Source of the DNA: Defluviitaleaceae bacterium
Lineage (GTDB): Bacteria > Bacillota > Clostridia > Lachnospirales > WRAX01
Direction: 5' to 3'
DNA: 33,991 bases
Assembly (NCBI GenBank): GCA_009787945.1
Contig: WQSI01000004.1
Span: 1 to 33,991 of the forward strand
The notes under the pieces were generated by a model. The model was not told the origin of the DNA and did no database searches. It saw only the letters and a program-made list of their open reading frames with translations. Position 1 is the first letter of the stretch. Every line of letters begins with the position of its first letter. The translations under genes were made by a program, and so were the position numbers. This document shows positions 15,392 through 23,780 of this stretch, one piece after another.

Positions 15392-15623
15392 AATCTCTCC
15401 ACCGTTCTTCCTGAATGAATTTTTCTGCGTCAAAATTTGCGGGCAAATCAATGGGGCCTACTATATCTTGAAAAACCTGAACACGGTCCACTATTTTTCC
15501 TGGCATGAAGGTCACGGTTGTGGTCACATTATCTTTAACGACTTCTAAATGCTCTATTTCGCCTTTGCCTAAATATTCGTAGATATTAGCCGCAAACTCT
15601 TCGGGTGTCAATTGTTTTGTCAT
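15375..15623 (-). CDS. Putative antitoxin of the PIN pair
   Basis: 82 residues from the ATG at 15623, which overlaps the preceding stop as TGATG. N-terminal half MTKQLTPEEFAANIYEYLGKG..., a beta-rich centre (VTTTVTFMPGKIVDRVQVF) and a C-terminal tail, FDAEKFIQEERWRDYENLN, that resembles toxin-binding tails. The family is not named with certainty; the call rests on the small size and the overlap with a PIN gene. It is intact although its toxin is deleted, so it may persist as an orphan antitoxin. Confidence 0.55.
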   Translation of the reverse strand: MTKQLTPEEFAANIYEYLGKGEIEHLEVVKDNVTTTVTFMPGKIVDRVQVFQDIVGPIDLPANFDAEKFIQEERWRDYENLN

Positions 15624-15892
15624 CAATCATCTCCCCCTCTTTCCTTTAAGTTTAATTCCGATTGTGGCACAACTGCAACCCGGCCTTCCCGCACATATTC
15701 AAAAATTTTGTCTGGGGAAACTCCTGTAGCTCTAGACACGGTTAGAGCGTCAGAATTTGGGTGGGCGTAGAGGAAATCGCGCACCTTGCGAAAGACGGCT
15801 TCTGCCGCTTCTGCGCAGTTTTCGCAGTAAGATGAATGGGTGAATTTGGCAAAAAGCTTTTTGCAGTGCTTACAATTTACAAATTCTGGCAC
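15623..15892 (-). CDS. YvyF-like zinc-ribbon/HTH protein (flagellar-operon family)
   Basis: 89 residues from GTG at 15892, chosen over the track's TTG because GGAGGT sits 6 nt before it. CKHCKKLFAKF...CENC forms a zinc ribbon near the N-terminus. A helical segment, VRDFLYAHPNSDALTVSRATGVSPDKIFEYVREGRV, resembles a MerR-like helix-turn-helix. This matches the YvyF/TIGR03826 type found near flagellar genes in Firmicutes. No flagellar gene is in the window, so a different regulatory role is possible. It lies between purH and the toxin-antitoxin remnant. Confidence 0.65.
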   Translation of the reverse strand: MPEFVNCKHCKKLFAKFTHSSYCENCAEAAEAVFRKVRDFLYAHPNSDALTVSRATGVSPDKIFEYVREGRVAVVPQSELNLKERGGDD

Positions 15893-15919
15893 GCAACCAC
15901 CTCCGTTAGTCAATTGAGT

Positions 15920-17458
15920 TTAATGCCTAAAATGCCGCATACCAGTAAAGACCATGGCAATTCCTGCATCATTACAGGCTTTTATGCTTGCATCATCATT
16001 TTGCGAACCTCCAGGCTGCACAATTGCCGAAATGCCATATTTTGCGGCAATTTTAACACAATCATCAAAGGGGAAAAAGCCGTCAGAAGCAAGCACTGCG
16101 CCTTTTAGCGCATCTTCGCCAAAAAATTCTATGGCGTGGTCAATTGCGCCTGTTGTTGCCCAAATGCGGTTAACTTGCCCTCCCGCAAGCCCTAGGCTTT
16201 GCCCGTTTTTAGCTATGGCAATGCCGTTAGATTTCACATGTTTGCTTAAAGCCCAGGCAAATTTTAAATCCTCCATTTCCCCTTGGGTTGGGTGCTTTTC
16301 TGTCATAAAATTCGGCTCAAAATCCAGCAAATCGTCCTCATCTTGGATTAACAGCCCACCGCTGACCTTTTTAAGGTCAAGAGAGCCATAAGATTTTGCA
16401 GTGTCTAGCGCAAGTAAGCGAATATTCTTCTTTTGCTGAAGTATCTCCAAAGCTTCGGGTGTATATGAAGGAGCTATGACAATTTCAACAAAAATTTTGT
16501 TGATTTCTGTTGCCACGCTGTCATCAATTTCGCGGTTTGCGGCTACAATGCCCCCGAAAATGGAGGTGGGGTCGGCATCATGGGCTTTGTGCCAGGCTTC
16601 TGTTAAATTATTTGCAATGCCTACGCCGCAAGGGGTTGCGTGTTTAACCGCTACAACACAAGGCTTGTCAAACTCCCGCAACAGTTCAAGAGCGCCATGA
16701 GCGTCGTTAATATTGTTAAAGGACAATTCTTTGCCGTGGATTTGCTTGGCGTTTACCAAATCCACGGGCAACGCCTTAACTTCGCGGTAAAATGCCGCCT
16801 TTTGGTGGGGGTTTTCGCCATAGCGCAAATCCTGCACCTTTTCGTAGGTTAATGTCAGTGTTTGGGGGAATGGTTCGCCGCCAGTGAGCCACCCTAAATA
16901 TTTAGCGATAAGGGCGTCGTATGCCGCTGTGTGGGCAAAAGCCTTGGCGGACATTTTAAAGCGAAAATCGCGGCTTATTTCCCCCTCTGCAAGCTGGTTT
17001 AAAACCGCGTCATAATCGGCAACATCAACCACCACACAAACGCTGTCATAATTTTTGGCGGCTGACCGTAACATGGCAGGCCCGCCAATGTCAATATTTT
17101 CAATAATTTGCCCTAAATCGTCTGTGCGCTCTATGGTATCTTTGAAAGGGTACAAATTTACACAAACCAAATCTATGGTGTTTATGCCTGCTTCTCCAAT
17201 AAAATCCATGTGATGGGGCAAATCTCTCCTTGCTAAAATTCCTCCATGGATGTGGGGGTGCAGGGTTTTAAGCCGCCCATCTAAACATTCGGGAAAGCCT
17301 GTTATTTCGCTGGCTTCCACCGCGTCCACCCCTGCTTCTTTAAGGCTGTTAAAGGTGTTTCCAGTAGATATAACCGTAAATCCATGCCCATTAAGACCAC
17401 GGGCAAAATCTACAACTCCAGTTTTATCAGAAACGCTAATTAATGCGTATTTTTTCAT
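15920..17458 (-). CDS. purH: Bifunctional AICAR formyltransferase / IMP cyclohydrolase
   Basis: The last two steps of de novo purine synthesis: AICAR plus 10-formyl-THF to FAICAR, then ring closure to IMP. The N-terminal MGS-like cyclohydrolase domain starts YALISVSDKTGVVDFA and contains LKTLHPHIHGGIL. The formyltransferase domain includes LRYGENPHQKAA, VAVKHATPCGVG, SDGFFPFDD, QPGGSQND and the end TGMRHFRH. 512 aa from the ATG at 17458 (AAGGAG box) is full length. Its cofactor links it to fhs in the same window. It follows the lipoprotein gene by 12 bp. Confidence 0.95.
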   Translation of the reverse strand: MKKYALISVSDKTGVVDFARGLNGHGFTVISTGNTFNSLKEAGVDAVEASEITGFPECLDGRLKTLHPHIHGGILARRDLPHHMDFIGEAGINTIDLVCVNLYPFKDTIERTDDLGQIIENIDIGGPAMLRSAAKNYDSVCVVVDVADYDAVLNQLAEGEISRDFRFKMSAKAFAHTAAYDALIAKYLGWLTGGEPFPQTLTLTYEKVQDLRYGENPHQKAAFYREVKALPVDLVNAKQIHGKELSFNNINDAHGALELLREFDKPCVVAVKHATPCGVGIANNLTEAWHKAHDADPTSIFGGIVAANREIDDSVATEINKIFVEIVIAPSYTPEALEILQQKKNIRLLALDTAKSYGSLDLKKVSGGLLIQDEDDLLDFEPNFMTEKHPTQGEMEDLKFAWALSKHVKSNGIAIAKNGQSLGLAGGQVNRIWATTGAIDHAIEFFGEDALKGAVLASDGFFPFDDCVKIAAKYGISAIVQPGGSQNDDASIKACNDAGIAMVFTGMRHFRH

Positions 17459-17470
17459 AATCAAATCTCC

Positions 17471-18679
17471 TTATCTAGTTGCAATTCCAATTGCAAAGGC
17501 TCGTGTGTCGTTCTCATCATCGGGAAAAACTTGGAAGCTCCATTGCCCAGCTGCCACATTTTCCACAATCAGCATGTTTTCGGTGGTGTAGGTGTATTTG
17601 CCGTCTGGCTGGGTTATGCGTAGGCGAAAACCTCCCGCCGCATCTACAGAAACCATAAAGTCCTGACCCTGCTCAAATGTAAAGGGGAAAGCCCTGTTTA
17701 TGGGGGCTGTCCAAGGCTCGCTTGCCGCCTCACCTGCAATTACCATATTAGAACCGTCAAAAGCAGAGGTTACAGCCATTTCTTCCCGCTCCATTTGCAT
17801 TGCCATGGTCATGCTGTCACCAAAAAAGCCAAACATTTGCCCTTGATGGGCGAAACCAAGCTCCGTTGCCCGACGCTCCATTTCCCTGTCAGCCTCAATA
17901 AATTTTATGCGGAACACAAGATATTCCACAAAATTTACCATATCTGAGGTTGCTTGGGCATTGTTGTGAAAGCTGGTGAAAAACACCGTGCCTTCCCCAT
18001 ATTGAAAGGAAAATGCCAAGGGCGAAACACCGTAACCAGGCACATAGCCCCTTATATAAACAGTGGCATCTTGGTTTAAATAGGTGGCAAGGTCCCAGCC
18101 GCCCATGTTAAAAACCACATCCAGATTTTCTGTCCTCATATGAGCTGCCAAGCTTTCATGGACAATTTCCGCCCTGCGAACAGTTTGAGAGGCAGAAACC
18201 GAGCTTGTGCTAAACGCCTGGGGAAAGGCTTCGGTTAAGGCGCTTGACACCAAGTCAGAGGCATAAACAATTCCGCCGCCGTAAACAAATTCCCTAAGGA
18301 CGCGGCTGTTCATGTCACTAGAGCCGCAATTGAGGAATACGGCATAAAACTCCCTTAACGTGTCAATATTATTTAATTCTTGACTGCCAACCAAAGAAAA
18401 ATTAATGCCGCCCCCGAAAAAATGAAGAATCTGCCCAACGTCATCAAAGCTGGCATGGGTGACACCGATTGGTAGAAGGTCTGGATTGCGCTCTTCTGGC
18501 GGCAATGGCTCTGGCGGCAGCAGCCTAGAACCTCCCTGGTCTTGGTCAGCAGGGGGCGAAGCCAACCCAATTACATAAGGGGCAGGGGGCAAAACCTCCC
18601 CCGCATTAGCGTTGCCGCAAGCCGCAAATATACCAAAACACAGAAGGGCTATTCCTAATGTAAAAAATTTTCTATTCAT
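17471..18679 (-). CDS. Lipoprotein with a GATase-like domain, unknown function
   Basis: 402 residues from the ATG at 18679 (GAGGTGAT box); the track's 18727 start lies upstream of the promoter -10. Signal peptide MNRKFFTLGIALLCFGIFAACG ends in a lipobox (FAAC), so the mature protein should be lipid-anchored outside the membrane. A Pro-rich segment (LLPPEPLPPEER) follows. The ~70-270 region has VYGGGIVYASDLV and FQYGEGTVFFTSFHNN, which look like the class-I glutamine-amidotransferase-like fold of proteins that check for a gasdermin/ThuA-type domain, without clear catalytic residues. The C-terminus ends in a beta domain (FRLRITQPDGKYTYT, WSFQVFP). Confidence 0.65.
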   Translation of the reverse strand: MNRKFFTLGIALLCFGIFAACGNANAGEVLPPAPYVIGLASPPADQDQGGSRLLPPEPLPPEERNPDLLPIGVTHASFDDVGQILHFFGGGINFSLVGSQELNNIDTLREFYAVFLNCGSSDMNSRVLREFVYGGGIVYASDLVSSALTEAFPQAFSTSSVSASQTVRRAEIVHESLAAHMRTENLDVVFNMGGWDLATYLNQDATVYIRGYVPGYGVSPLAFSFQYGEGTVFFTSFHNNAQATSDMVNFVEYLVFRIKFIEADREMERRATELGFAHQGQMFGFFGDSMTMAMQMEREEMAVTSAFDGSNMVIAGEAASEPWTAPINRAFPFTFEQGQDFMVSVDAAGGFRLRITQPDGKYTYTTENMLIVENVAAGQWSFQVFPDDENDTRAFAIGIATR

Positions 18680-18697
18680 AAATATCACCTCTATACA

Positions 18698-18727
18698 ATT
18701 ATACCCTATATTCACCTGTTTTGTCAA
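18698..18727 (-). promoter_or_regulatory. Promoter of the lipoprotein-purH cluster
   Basis: Minus strand TTGACA (18722-18727), 18-bp spacer, TATAAT (18698-18703). It lies between comEC and the lipoprotein gene. Confidence 0.75.
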
Positions 18728-18729
18728 AT

Positions 18730-21072
18730 TTAATTGTGGTAAGGGGTCAGCATGGTGTTTACGGTCATTCTTGTGCCATTGGTGCGGATGAGGATTGCGC
18801 CATGTGTTGCCGTGCTAAAATAGGGGATATTATGCTGGTCAAGGCGGTTTGTAACTTCCCTGTGAGGATGCCCATACATATTGTTACGACCTGCAGAAAT
18901 TATTGCTATTTGGGGGTTTACGTTCATCAAAAATTCTTCCGTTGTAGAGGTTCGGCTGCCTTGGTGGGCAATTTGCAAAACTTGCGCTGACAGATTGCGG
19001 TTTGCTGCCAGGTGGGCTTCTGCCTCCCTTTCAATGTCGGCAGGGAGGATGATGGTGTGGTTGCCATAAACCGCCCTAATCACAATTGATGCGTTGTTTT
19101 CATGGGCAAACATACGCTGGCTGTATGGAAAAATTATGTAAAGGCTCATGCCGTGGAAATCTATTTTATCCCCTGCGGATACGTAAGTAATCCGTGTGCC
19201 TGTGGCGTTGGCTTGGTATAATAACAGGTCATATAGTGGGCGGCCTGGTTCGCTGTTTGCTGTTGCCATTATAATGTGGTCAACCCGACCTGCTTGGGTA
19301 GCTTCAATAACCCCCATTATGTGGTCGCGGCTGTTGTGGGTGACAATTGCCGTGGCACGGTTTACACCGCGGTAATTTAAATATGGAATTAGCGTAAATG
19401 TGCCTACATTGTTGCCTGCTTCCCGCCCGAAAACCCCTCCGCCGTCAATTATAATACCTTGACCATTTCTGGATATTACGGTGGATTTGCCCTGACCCAC
19501 ATCTAAAAAAGTGACATTTATCTGGGGGCTAAGGCTTTGAGCCGCAAAAACCGTAAACATAACCAAAAAGACCATTGCCGAAACCGCGGTTATTCTTTTG
19601 GCTATGTTCTTGCCTTTGTTTGCAATGTGTGTGAACGCCATTAGGGCGGCGGTTAGGGCTGTTAGGGTTATGGGGTGGGGTCTGCCTGTTAGCACCACGG
19701 CAAAGGGCAGGTGCAAAAGAGCTTCCATAAGGGCTTGATACAGGCTAAGTAGTATCCAAATGGGAAAGGCGAAAATTTGCGCTAAGAAGGTGCTGAACAA
19801 GCCGACGATTGCGGTTAGTAATCCAAAACCCATGGTAACGGCAACTGTGGGCATTATTAGCAAATTAGCCAGGAGGGAATATGGCGAAAATTCAAAGAAA
19901 AAATGGGAGTTGATAAGGGTGTAAACAGTGGTTGCGGCGGCATTAAAAGCGATAAAACGGCGAACCTGCTTGTTTTTGATGACGTATAGCAATTTTTCCA
20001 TAGGCGGGGTCAGCACCACCAAGGCAAGCACCATGGTAAAGCTGTAAATAAAGCCCAAATCAAACAAAAACAGGGGCTGATGAATTAGCAAGGCAATGGC
20101 GGCAATGCTTAGGCTTGTTGGTGTGTCGTTTTCAAAGCCCGCAATACTTGTAAGGATTAGCAAAATGCCCATGATAGCGGCTCGGATGGTTGCCACCCCT
20201 GCCCCTGTTAAAATGGCAAAAGCCACAATAAAACCAATGGTTGCCAAGCCCCGCTTTGCCCTGGATTTAACCCCCACTTTCTCAAGCCCTTTACCAAATA
20301 TCAGCGACAAAATATTAACATGCAGACCCGACACAACCAAAATGTGGAACATGCCCACAGAGCTGTAAAGGTCGCGAACACCCCTATCCAGCCCGCTTCT
20401 GTCCCCAACCACCATAGCAGACATTATACCCGCTTGGTTTTCGGGCAAAACCTCATGGAACACAGCAGACAGGCGCAAGCCAAAGTTGCGGATGTGCATT
20501 GCTAAGGTCATGGACACTTCATAAGTTGCGGCATCCTCCACAAACAGGCGGTATTCAATGCCGCGAGAGCGTAGAAATTGCCATTCGTTAAAGCCCCCTG
20601 GGTTGCGGGCTGTGTCAAGGGTGGACAAATAGCCCGTTAGCACCACCCGCTGACCCAATACAGCCTGGGCCCCTTCAGGCAAAACAGCTTGAACACCAAC
20701 GGCGGCATAATGCACCTCATGGGCGGGGGCGGCAGAAAACCAGTCCGTTTGCACAGACACGCGGTAACGCCCTGCAAGGGTGGTTGACACATCTTGAACA
20801 ACCCCTTCAATGCGTACAAAGCCCTCTCTTGCGGCGGTTTGTTCCATTGTGTAGCTTGTTGGGGATAGGGTGTTGCCAATCAGCATAAACCCAAGCAGGG
20901 CAAAGGCAGGCAAGGCAAATGCGATTTTGCGGCGGTAAACCCAAAACATACCTCCCGACAAAAGAACCGCAAACACCACAAAAAGGGGCAAAATGCCAAG
21001 GTCAGCGAAAAACCGACCAAACAAAATGCCCCCTGCTAGAAATATGAAAATCCAGACCATTGGTCTTGCCAT
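18730..21072 (-). CDS. comEC: ComEC/Rec2 competence DNA channel protein
   Basis: A polytopic membrane protein that moves one strand of DNA through the cytoplasmic membrane during transformation. 780 aa, ATG at 21072 (AGGTGA box). Order: N-terminal TM helices (1-50); an OB-like DUF4131 region (70-170); the Competence TM domain (about 210-500, including MVVGDRSGL and FHILVVSGLHV); then a metallo-beta-lactamase-like domain from ~520 with FLDVGQGKS, the HxxxDH motif as THNSRDHIMG, and AHQGSRTSTTEEFL. All domains are intact. No comEA is nearby. It follows a small lipoprotein gene by 9 bp. Confidence 0.92.
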   Translation of the reverse strand: MARPMVWIFIFLAGGILFGRFFADLGILPLFVVFAVLLSGGMFWVYRRKIAFALPAFALLGFMLIGNTLSPTSYTMEQTAAREGFVRIEGVVQDVSTTLAGRYRVSVQTDWFSAAPAHEVHYAAVGVQAVLPEGAQAVLGQRVVLTGYLSTLDTARNPGGFNEWQFLRSRGIEYRLFVEDAATYEVSMTLAMHIRNFGLRLSAVFHEVLPENQAGIMSAMVVGDRSGLDRGVRDLYSSVGMFHILVVSGLHVNILSLIFGKGLEKVGVKSRAKRGLATIGFIVAFAILTGAGVATIRAAIMGILLILTSIAGFENDTPTSLSIAAIALLIHQPLFLFDLGFIYSFTMVLALVVLTPPMEKLLYVIKNKQVRRFIAFNAAATTVYTLINSHFFFEFSPYSLLANLLIMPTVAVTMGFGLLTAIVGLFSTFLAQIFAFPIWILLSLYQALMEALLHLPFAVVLTGRPHPITLTALTAALMAFTHIANKGKNIAKRITAVSAMVFLVMFTVFAAQSLSPQINVTFLDVGQGKSTVISRNGQGIIIDGGGVFGREAGNNVGTFTLIPYLNYRGVNRATAIVTHNSRDHIMGVIEATQAGRVDHIIMATANSEPGRPLYDLLLYQANATGTRITYVSAGDKIDFHGMSLYIIFPYSQRMFAHENNASIVIRAVYGNHTIILPADIEREAEAHLAANRNLSAQVLQIAHQGSRTSTTEEFLMNVNPQIAIISAGRNNMYGHPHREVTNRLDQHNIPYFSTATHGAILIRTNGTRMTVNTMLTPYHN

Positions 21073-21081
21073 ATCGTCACC

Positions 21082-21555
21082 TTAATAGCGTATTGTGCGG
21101 AAAGTGTAGTTAGAGTCGCCCTGCTCCCAAATGGCATTAACTTGCCAAATCCAGCCATAATGGCTATCGGCTACCGTGATAATGCCTGATTGTACAGCGA
21201 AAGCTTCTGGCGGTGTATCTGTATTGCCTAAGTCGTCCACGTTCCACCGCAACACCTGGATATAACTGGGTTGCCTACTAAATCTCAGGCTAATTTCACT
21301 GCACATGCCTTCCAAAAACAGGGTTGCACCACCCAAATCTTCCTCACTTAGCTGGAGCGAGTGGGGAGAGTCAAAAGACACGCCGCTGTTACCCTGCCAC
21401 CAATTTGTAACCCCTTGAATTGCGGTAATGGCTTGATTTTGGTGGGTTATATAAAGGTTGGGGGTGGTGATTTCGGGGTCATCACAGGATGCAAGACCAA
21501 AGGCGAGCAAGGTCATTATGATTAATTGCAACCTAAATATTTTCATAATTGGCAT
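21082..21555 (-). CDS. Small lipoprotein, unknown function
   Basis: 157 residues if started at 21555 (ATG overlapping the glyS stop as TAATG); the ATG at 21546 (MKIFRLQLII) would give a more usual signal peptide. Neither has a strong ribosome binding site, so translation may depend on coupling to glyS. The lipobox is GLASC followed by DD. The mature part is beta-rich with several tryptophans (TNWWQG, YGWIWQVNAIWEQG). No family recognised. Conserved operon company with glyS and comEC is not established. Confidence 0.6.
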   Translation of the reverse strand: MPIMKIFRLQLIIMTLLAFGLASCDDPEITTPNLYITHQNQAITAIQGVTNWWQGNSGVSFDSPHSLQLSEEDLGGATLFLEGMCSEISLRFSRQPSYIQVLRWNVDDLGNTDTPPEAFAVQSGIITVADSHYGWIWQVNAIWEQGDSNYTFRTIRY

Positions 21556-22952
21556 TATAAAGCTATGCGGTCTGTGATGAATTTTTGGAGGTCGGCAATT
21601 GGCACTCGCTCCTGTTCCATGCTGTCGCGGAAGCGGATTGTTACAGCATGGTCAGCGGGCTTTTCCTCGTCACCGACAGTTTCAAAGTCCACTGTCACAC
21701 AGAATGGCGTGCCAATTTCATCAAAACGGCGGTAGCGTTTGCCGATGCTGCCTGTGTCGTCATATTCACAGGTGAAATGTTTGCACAAATCTGCGTAAAT
21801 TTCGCTTGCCTTTTCCCCGAGTTTTTTAGACAAAGGCAAAACAGCCACTTTCACAGGGGCAACAGCAGGGTGAAAACGCAAAACTGTGCGAACATCCCCT
21901 TCTGCAATTTCTTCCTCGTCATAAGCTTCGCAAAGGAGAGCCAAAGCCAAACGGTCTGCCCCAAGGGATGGCTCAATCACATATGGGATATATTTATCCC
22001 CTTTTTCTGGCTCGCTGTAGGTCATGTCCTGCCCGCTGTGTTCCTGGTGGGCTTTTAGGTCAAAATCTGTGCGGTTGGCAATGCCCCAAAGCTCTCCCCA
22101 ACCAAAGGGGAACAAAAACTCGATGTCTGTTGTGTTTTTGCTATAATGGGAAAGCTGTTCTGGGCTATGCTCTGCAAACTTCATGTTTTCAGGCTTCATG
22201 CCCAAATCTAATAGAAATTTTTTGCAATATTCCAACCAAAACTCAAACCATTCGTCATCTGTTCCTGGCTTGCAGAAAAATTCAAGCTCCATTTGTTCAA
22301 ATTCGCGGGTGCGGAAGGTCAGCCCCTGAGGGGTAATTTCGTTGCGGAAAGCCTTACCAGTCTGAGCAATGCCAAAGGGGATTTTTTTGCGGGTTGTCCG
22401 CGCTACATTTTTGAAGTTTACAAAAATGCCTTGGGCAGTTTCAGGGCGAAGGTACACAACGCTGGTGCTGTCTGCCACAACCCCTGCATGGGTTTTAAAC
22501 ATCAGCTCAAACTCCCGAATATCAGTAAAATTATGTGCGCCGCAAGAGGGGCAGGGCAGCTTATGCTCGTCAACAAAGGCTTTTAGTTCTTCTTTAGACT
22601 TGCCATCAGCGGTTCCGCCCATGTTGTTAGCTTCCATATAGTCATCAATAATTTTATCGGCACGGAAACGCTCTTTACAGTCTTTACAGTCCATTAGGGG
22701 GTCAGAAAACCCGCCTACATGCCCGCTTGCTTCCCAAACCTTGCTATTCATTAGGATGGAAGCATCCAGACCCACGTTATATTTACATTCTTGGACAAAA
22801 CGCTTCCACCAAGCCTGCTTAATATTGTTTTTCAGCTCTACCCCCAATGGTCCATAATCCCATGTGGACTGCAAACCGCCGTAAATCTCACTGCCAGGGA
22901 ACAAAAAGCCTCTGCCCTTTGCCAACGCGCCTATCTTTTCCATTGTTTTCAT
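21555..22952 (-). CDS. glyS: Glycyl-tRNA synthetase (dimeric class II type)
   Basis: Charges tRNA-Gly. Start ATG at 22952 (AGGTGG 5 nt upstream), giving 465 aa. Seen: motif 1 region [23 protein letters not shown]; a cysteine-rich insert ([15 protein letters not shown]); motif 2, [21 protein letters not shown]; motif 3-like [13 protein letters not shown]; and a C-terminal anticodon-binding domain. This is the eukaryote/Gram-positive alpha2 type rather than the alpha2beta2 GlyQS. It may meet glycine made by Tdh-Kbl. The gap to the ECF gene upstream is 15 bp. No T-box was seen upstream. Confidence 0.95.
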   Translation of the reverse strand: MKTMEKIGALAKGRGFLFPGSEIYGGLQSTWDYGPLGVELKNNIKQAWWKRFVQECKYNVGLDASILMNSKVWEASGHVGGFSDPLMDCKDCKERFRADKIIDDYMEANNMGGTADGKSKEELKAFVDEHKLPCPSCGAHNFTDIREFELMFKTHAGVVADSTSVVYLRPETAQGIFVNFKNVARTTRKKIPFGIAQTGKAFRNEITPQGLTFRTREFEQMELEFFCKPGTDDEWFEFWLEYCKKFLLDLGMKPENMKFAEHSPEQLSHYSKNTTDIEFLFPFGWGELWGIANRTDFDLKAHQEHSGQDMTYSEPEKGDKYIPYVIEPSLGADRLALALLCEAYDEEEIAEGDVRTVLRFHPAVAPVKVAVLPLSKKLGEKASEIYADLCKHFTCEYDDTGSIGKRYRRFDEIGTPFCVTVDFETVGDEEKPADHAVTIRFRDSMEQERVPIADLQKFITDRIAL

Positions 22953-22967
22953 ATTATCCACCTACTC

Positions 22968-23603
22968 CTAAAATTTAGCGAATTTTGCCCTTCTTAATGT
23001 TAGCACCAAAATTGTTACAAGTATCATATTTACGACCATTTCAATCAGCCCGTTACTGCTGGCTATGCCCATAAAAAACACGGTTACTCCAGCTTCTAAG
23101 CTGGCATGGTCAAGCCCAGGCAGAGGCGGAGCGATAAAGGAGAAAACCTGCCCATAATTAAACACTGACGAGGCATGATACAAATAGATACTGCCAAGAA
23201 CCAGTGCTGTGTTGGTAAGAGAGCCAACAGCCGCGGCAACCGCTGTAGAAACAGTGACCTTTACAGTTTTTGGAAACCCTGTTTTCATCAAGGCGTTAAA
23301 AACAAGCCACACCATCACCGCAATCATCACCCTTGGGAAAATGCTTATCAGCGGGTTGACGAAATAGGGCGCAAGAAGCCCAGGCATGAAAAAGCCCCTT
23401 ATCATACTTGCCGCCCCAGCCACAAAAGCCACGCTGACACCATTCCAAAACCCCAGCAAAATTGCCGCAACCATAGCAGGGATAAAGGCGAGAGTGCCTG
23501 CCACCACAGGCAAAATTAATGTGCCAACAAAGGGCAGGGACAAAACCACGGTAATGCCGCACAAAATGGCGGTAACTACCAACTTTCTCGTTTTTTCGTT
23601 CAT
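22968..23603 (-). CDS. ECF transporter S component (substrate-binding membrane subunit)
   Basis: 211 residues, ATG at 23603 after GGAGG. About six hydrophobic helices, a basic start MNEKTRKLVVTAILCG, and the AxxxAxxxG-like small-residue pattern of S components. SMIRGFFMPG and the tail VLTLRRAKFAKF are seen. S components bind a vitamin or cofactor and dock to a shared EcfAAT module, which is not in the window. The substrate cannot be read from the sequence. First gene of the glyS-comEC cluster. Confidence 0.8.
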   Translation of the reverse strand: MNEKTRKLVVTAILCGITVVLSLPFVGTLILPVVAGTLAFIPAMVAAILLGFWNGVSVAFVAGAASMIRGFFMPGLLAPYFVNPLISIFPRVMIAVMVWLVFNALMKTGFPKTVKVTVSTAVAAAVGSLTNTALVLGSIYLYHASSVFNYGQVFSFIAPPLPGLDHASLEAGVTVFFMGIASSNGLIEMVVNMILVTILVLTLRRAKFAKF

Positions 23604-23634
23604 GGTAAAACCTCCATTTTTTTATTTGTCTTAC

Positions 23635-23663
23635 AGTATACACCATAACAGCATCAATTTCAA
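23635..23663 (-). promoter_or_regulatory. Promoter of the ECF-glyS-comEC cluster
   Basis: Minus strand TTGAAA (23658-23663), 17-bp spacer, TATACT (23635-23640), with GGTG just before the -10. The MITE-like repeat copy 2 lies immediately upstream. Confidence 0.65.
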
Positions 23664-23679
23664 GAATTTTTTTAACTAT

Positions 23680-23774
23680 GTAGGGGCGCATATTATGCGC
23701 CCGCCGTCCGATAAACACACTGTTGAATAAAAATACGTTTACAATGCAAAAGGCGCATAATATGCGCCCCTGCA
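23680..23774. repeat. MITE-like palindromic repeat, copy 2 (core only)
   Basis: GTAGGGGCGCATATTATGCG at one end and its near reverse complement GCATAATATGCGCCCCTGC at the other, about 95 bp. The outer flanks shared by copies 1 and 3 are absent or too diverged to see. It lies between fhs and the ECF gene. Its hairpin would be transcribed at the end of fhs and could end that transcript. Confidence 0.75.
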
Positions 23775-23780
23775 ATTATC

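Noticed and set aside
23604-23780. T-box or riboswitch before the ECF-glyS cluster
   Set aside because: The leader after the promoter is only ~25 nt to the ribosome binding site; no specifier loop or T-box sequence is seen.
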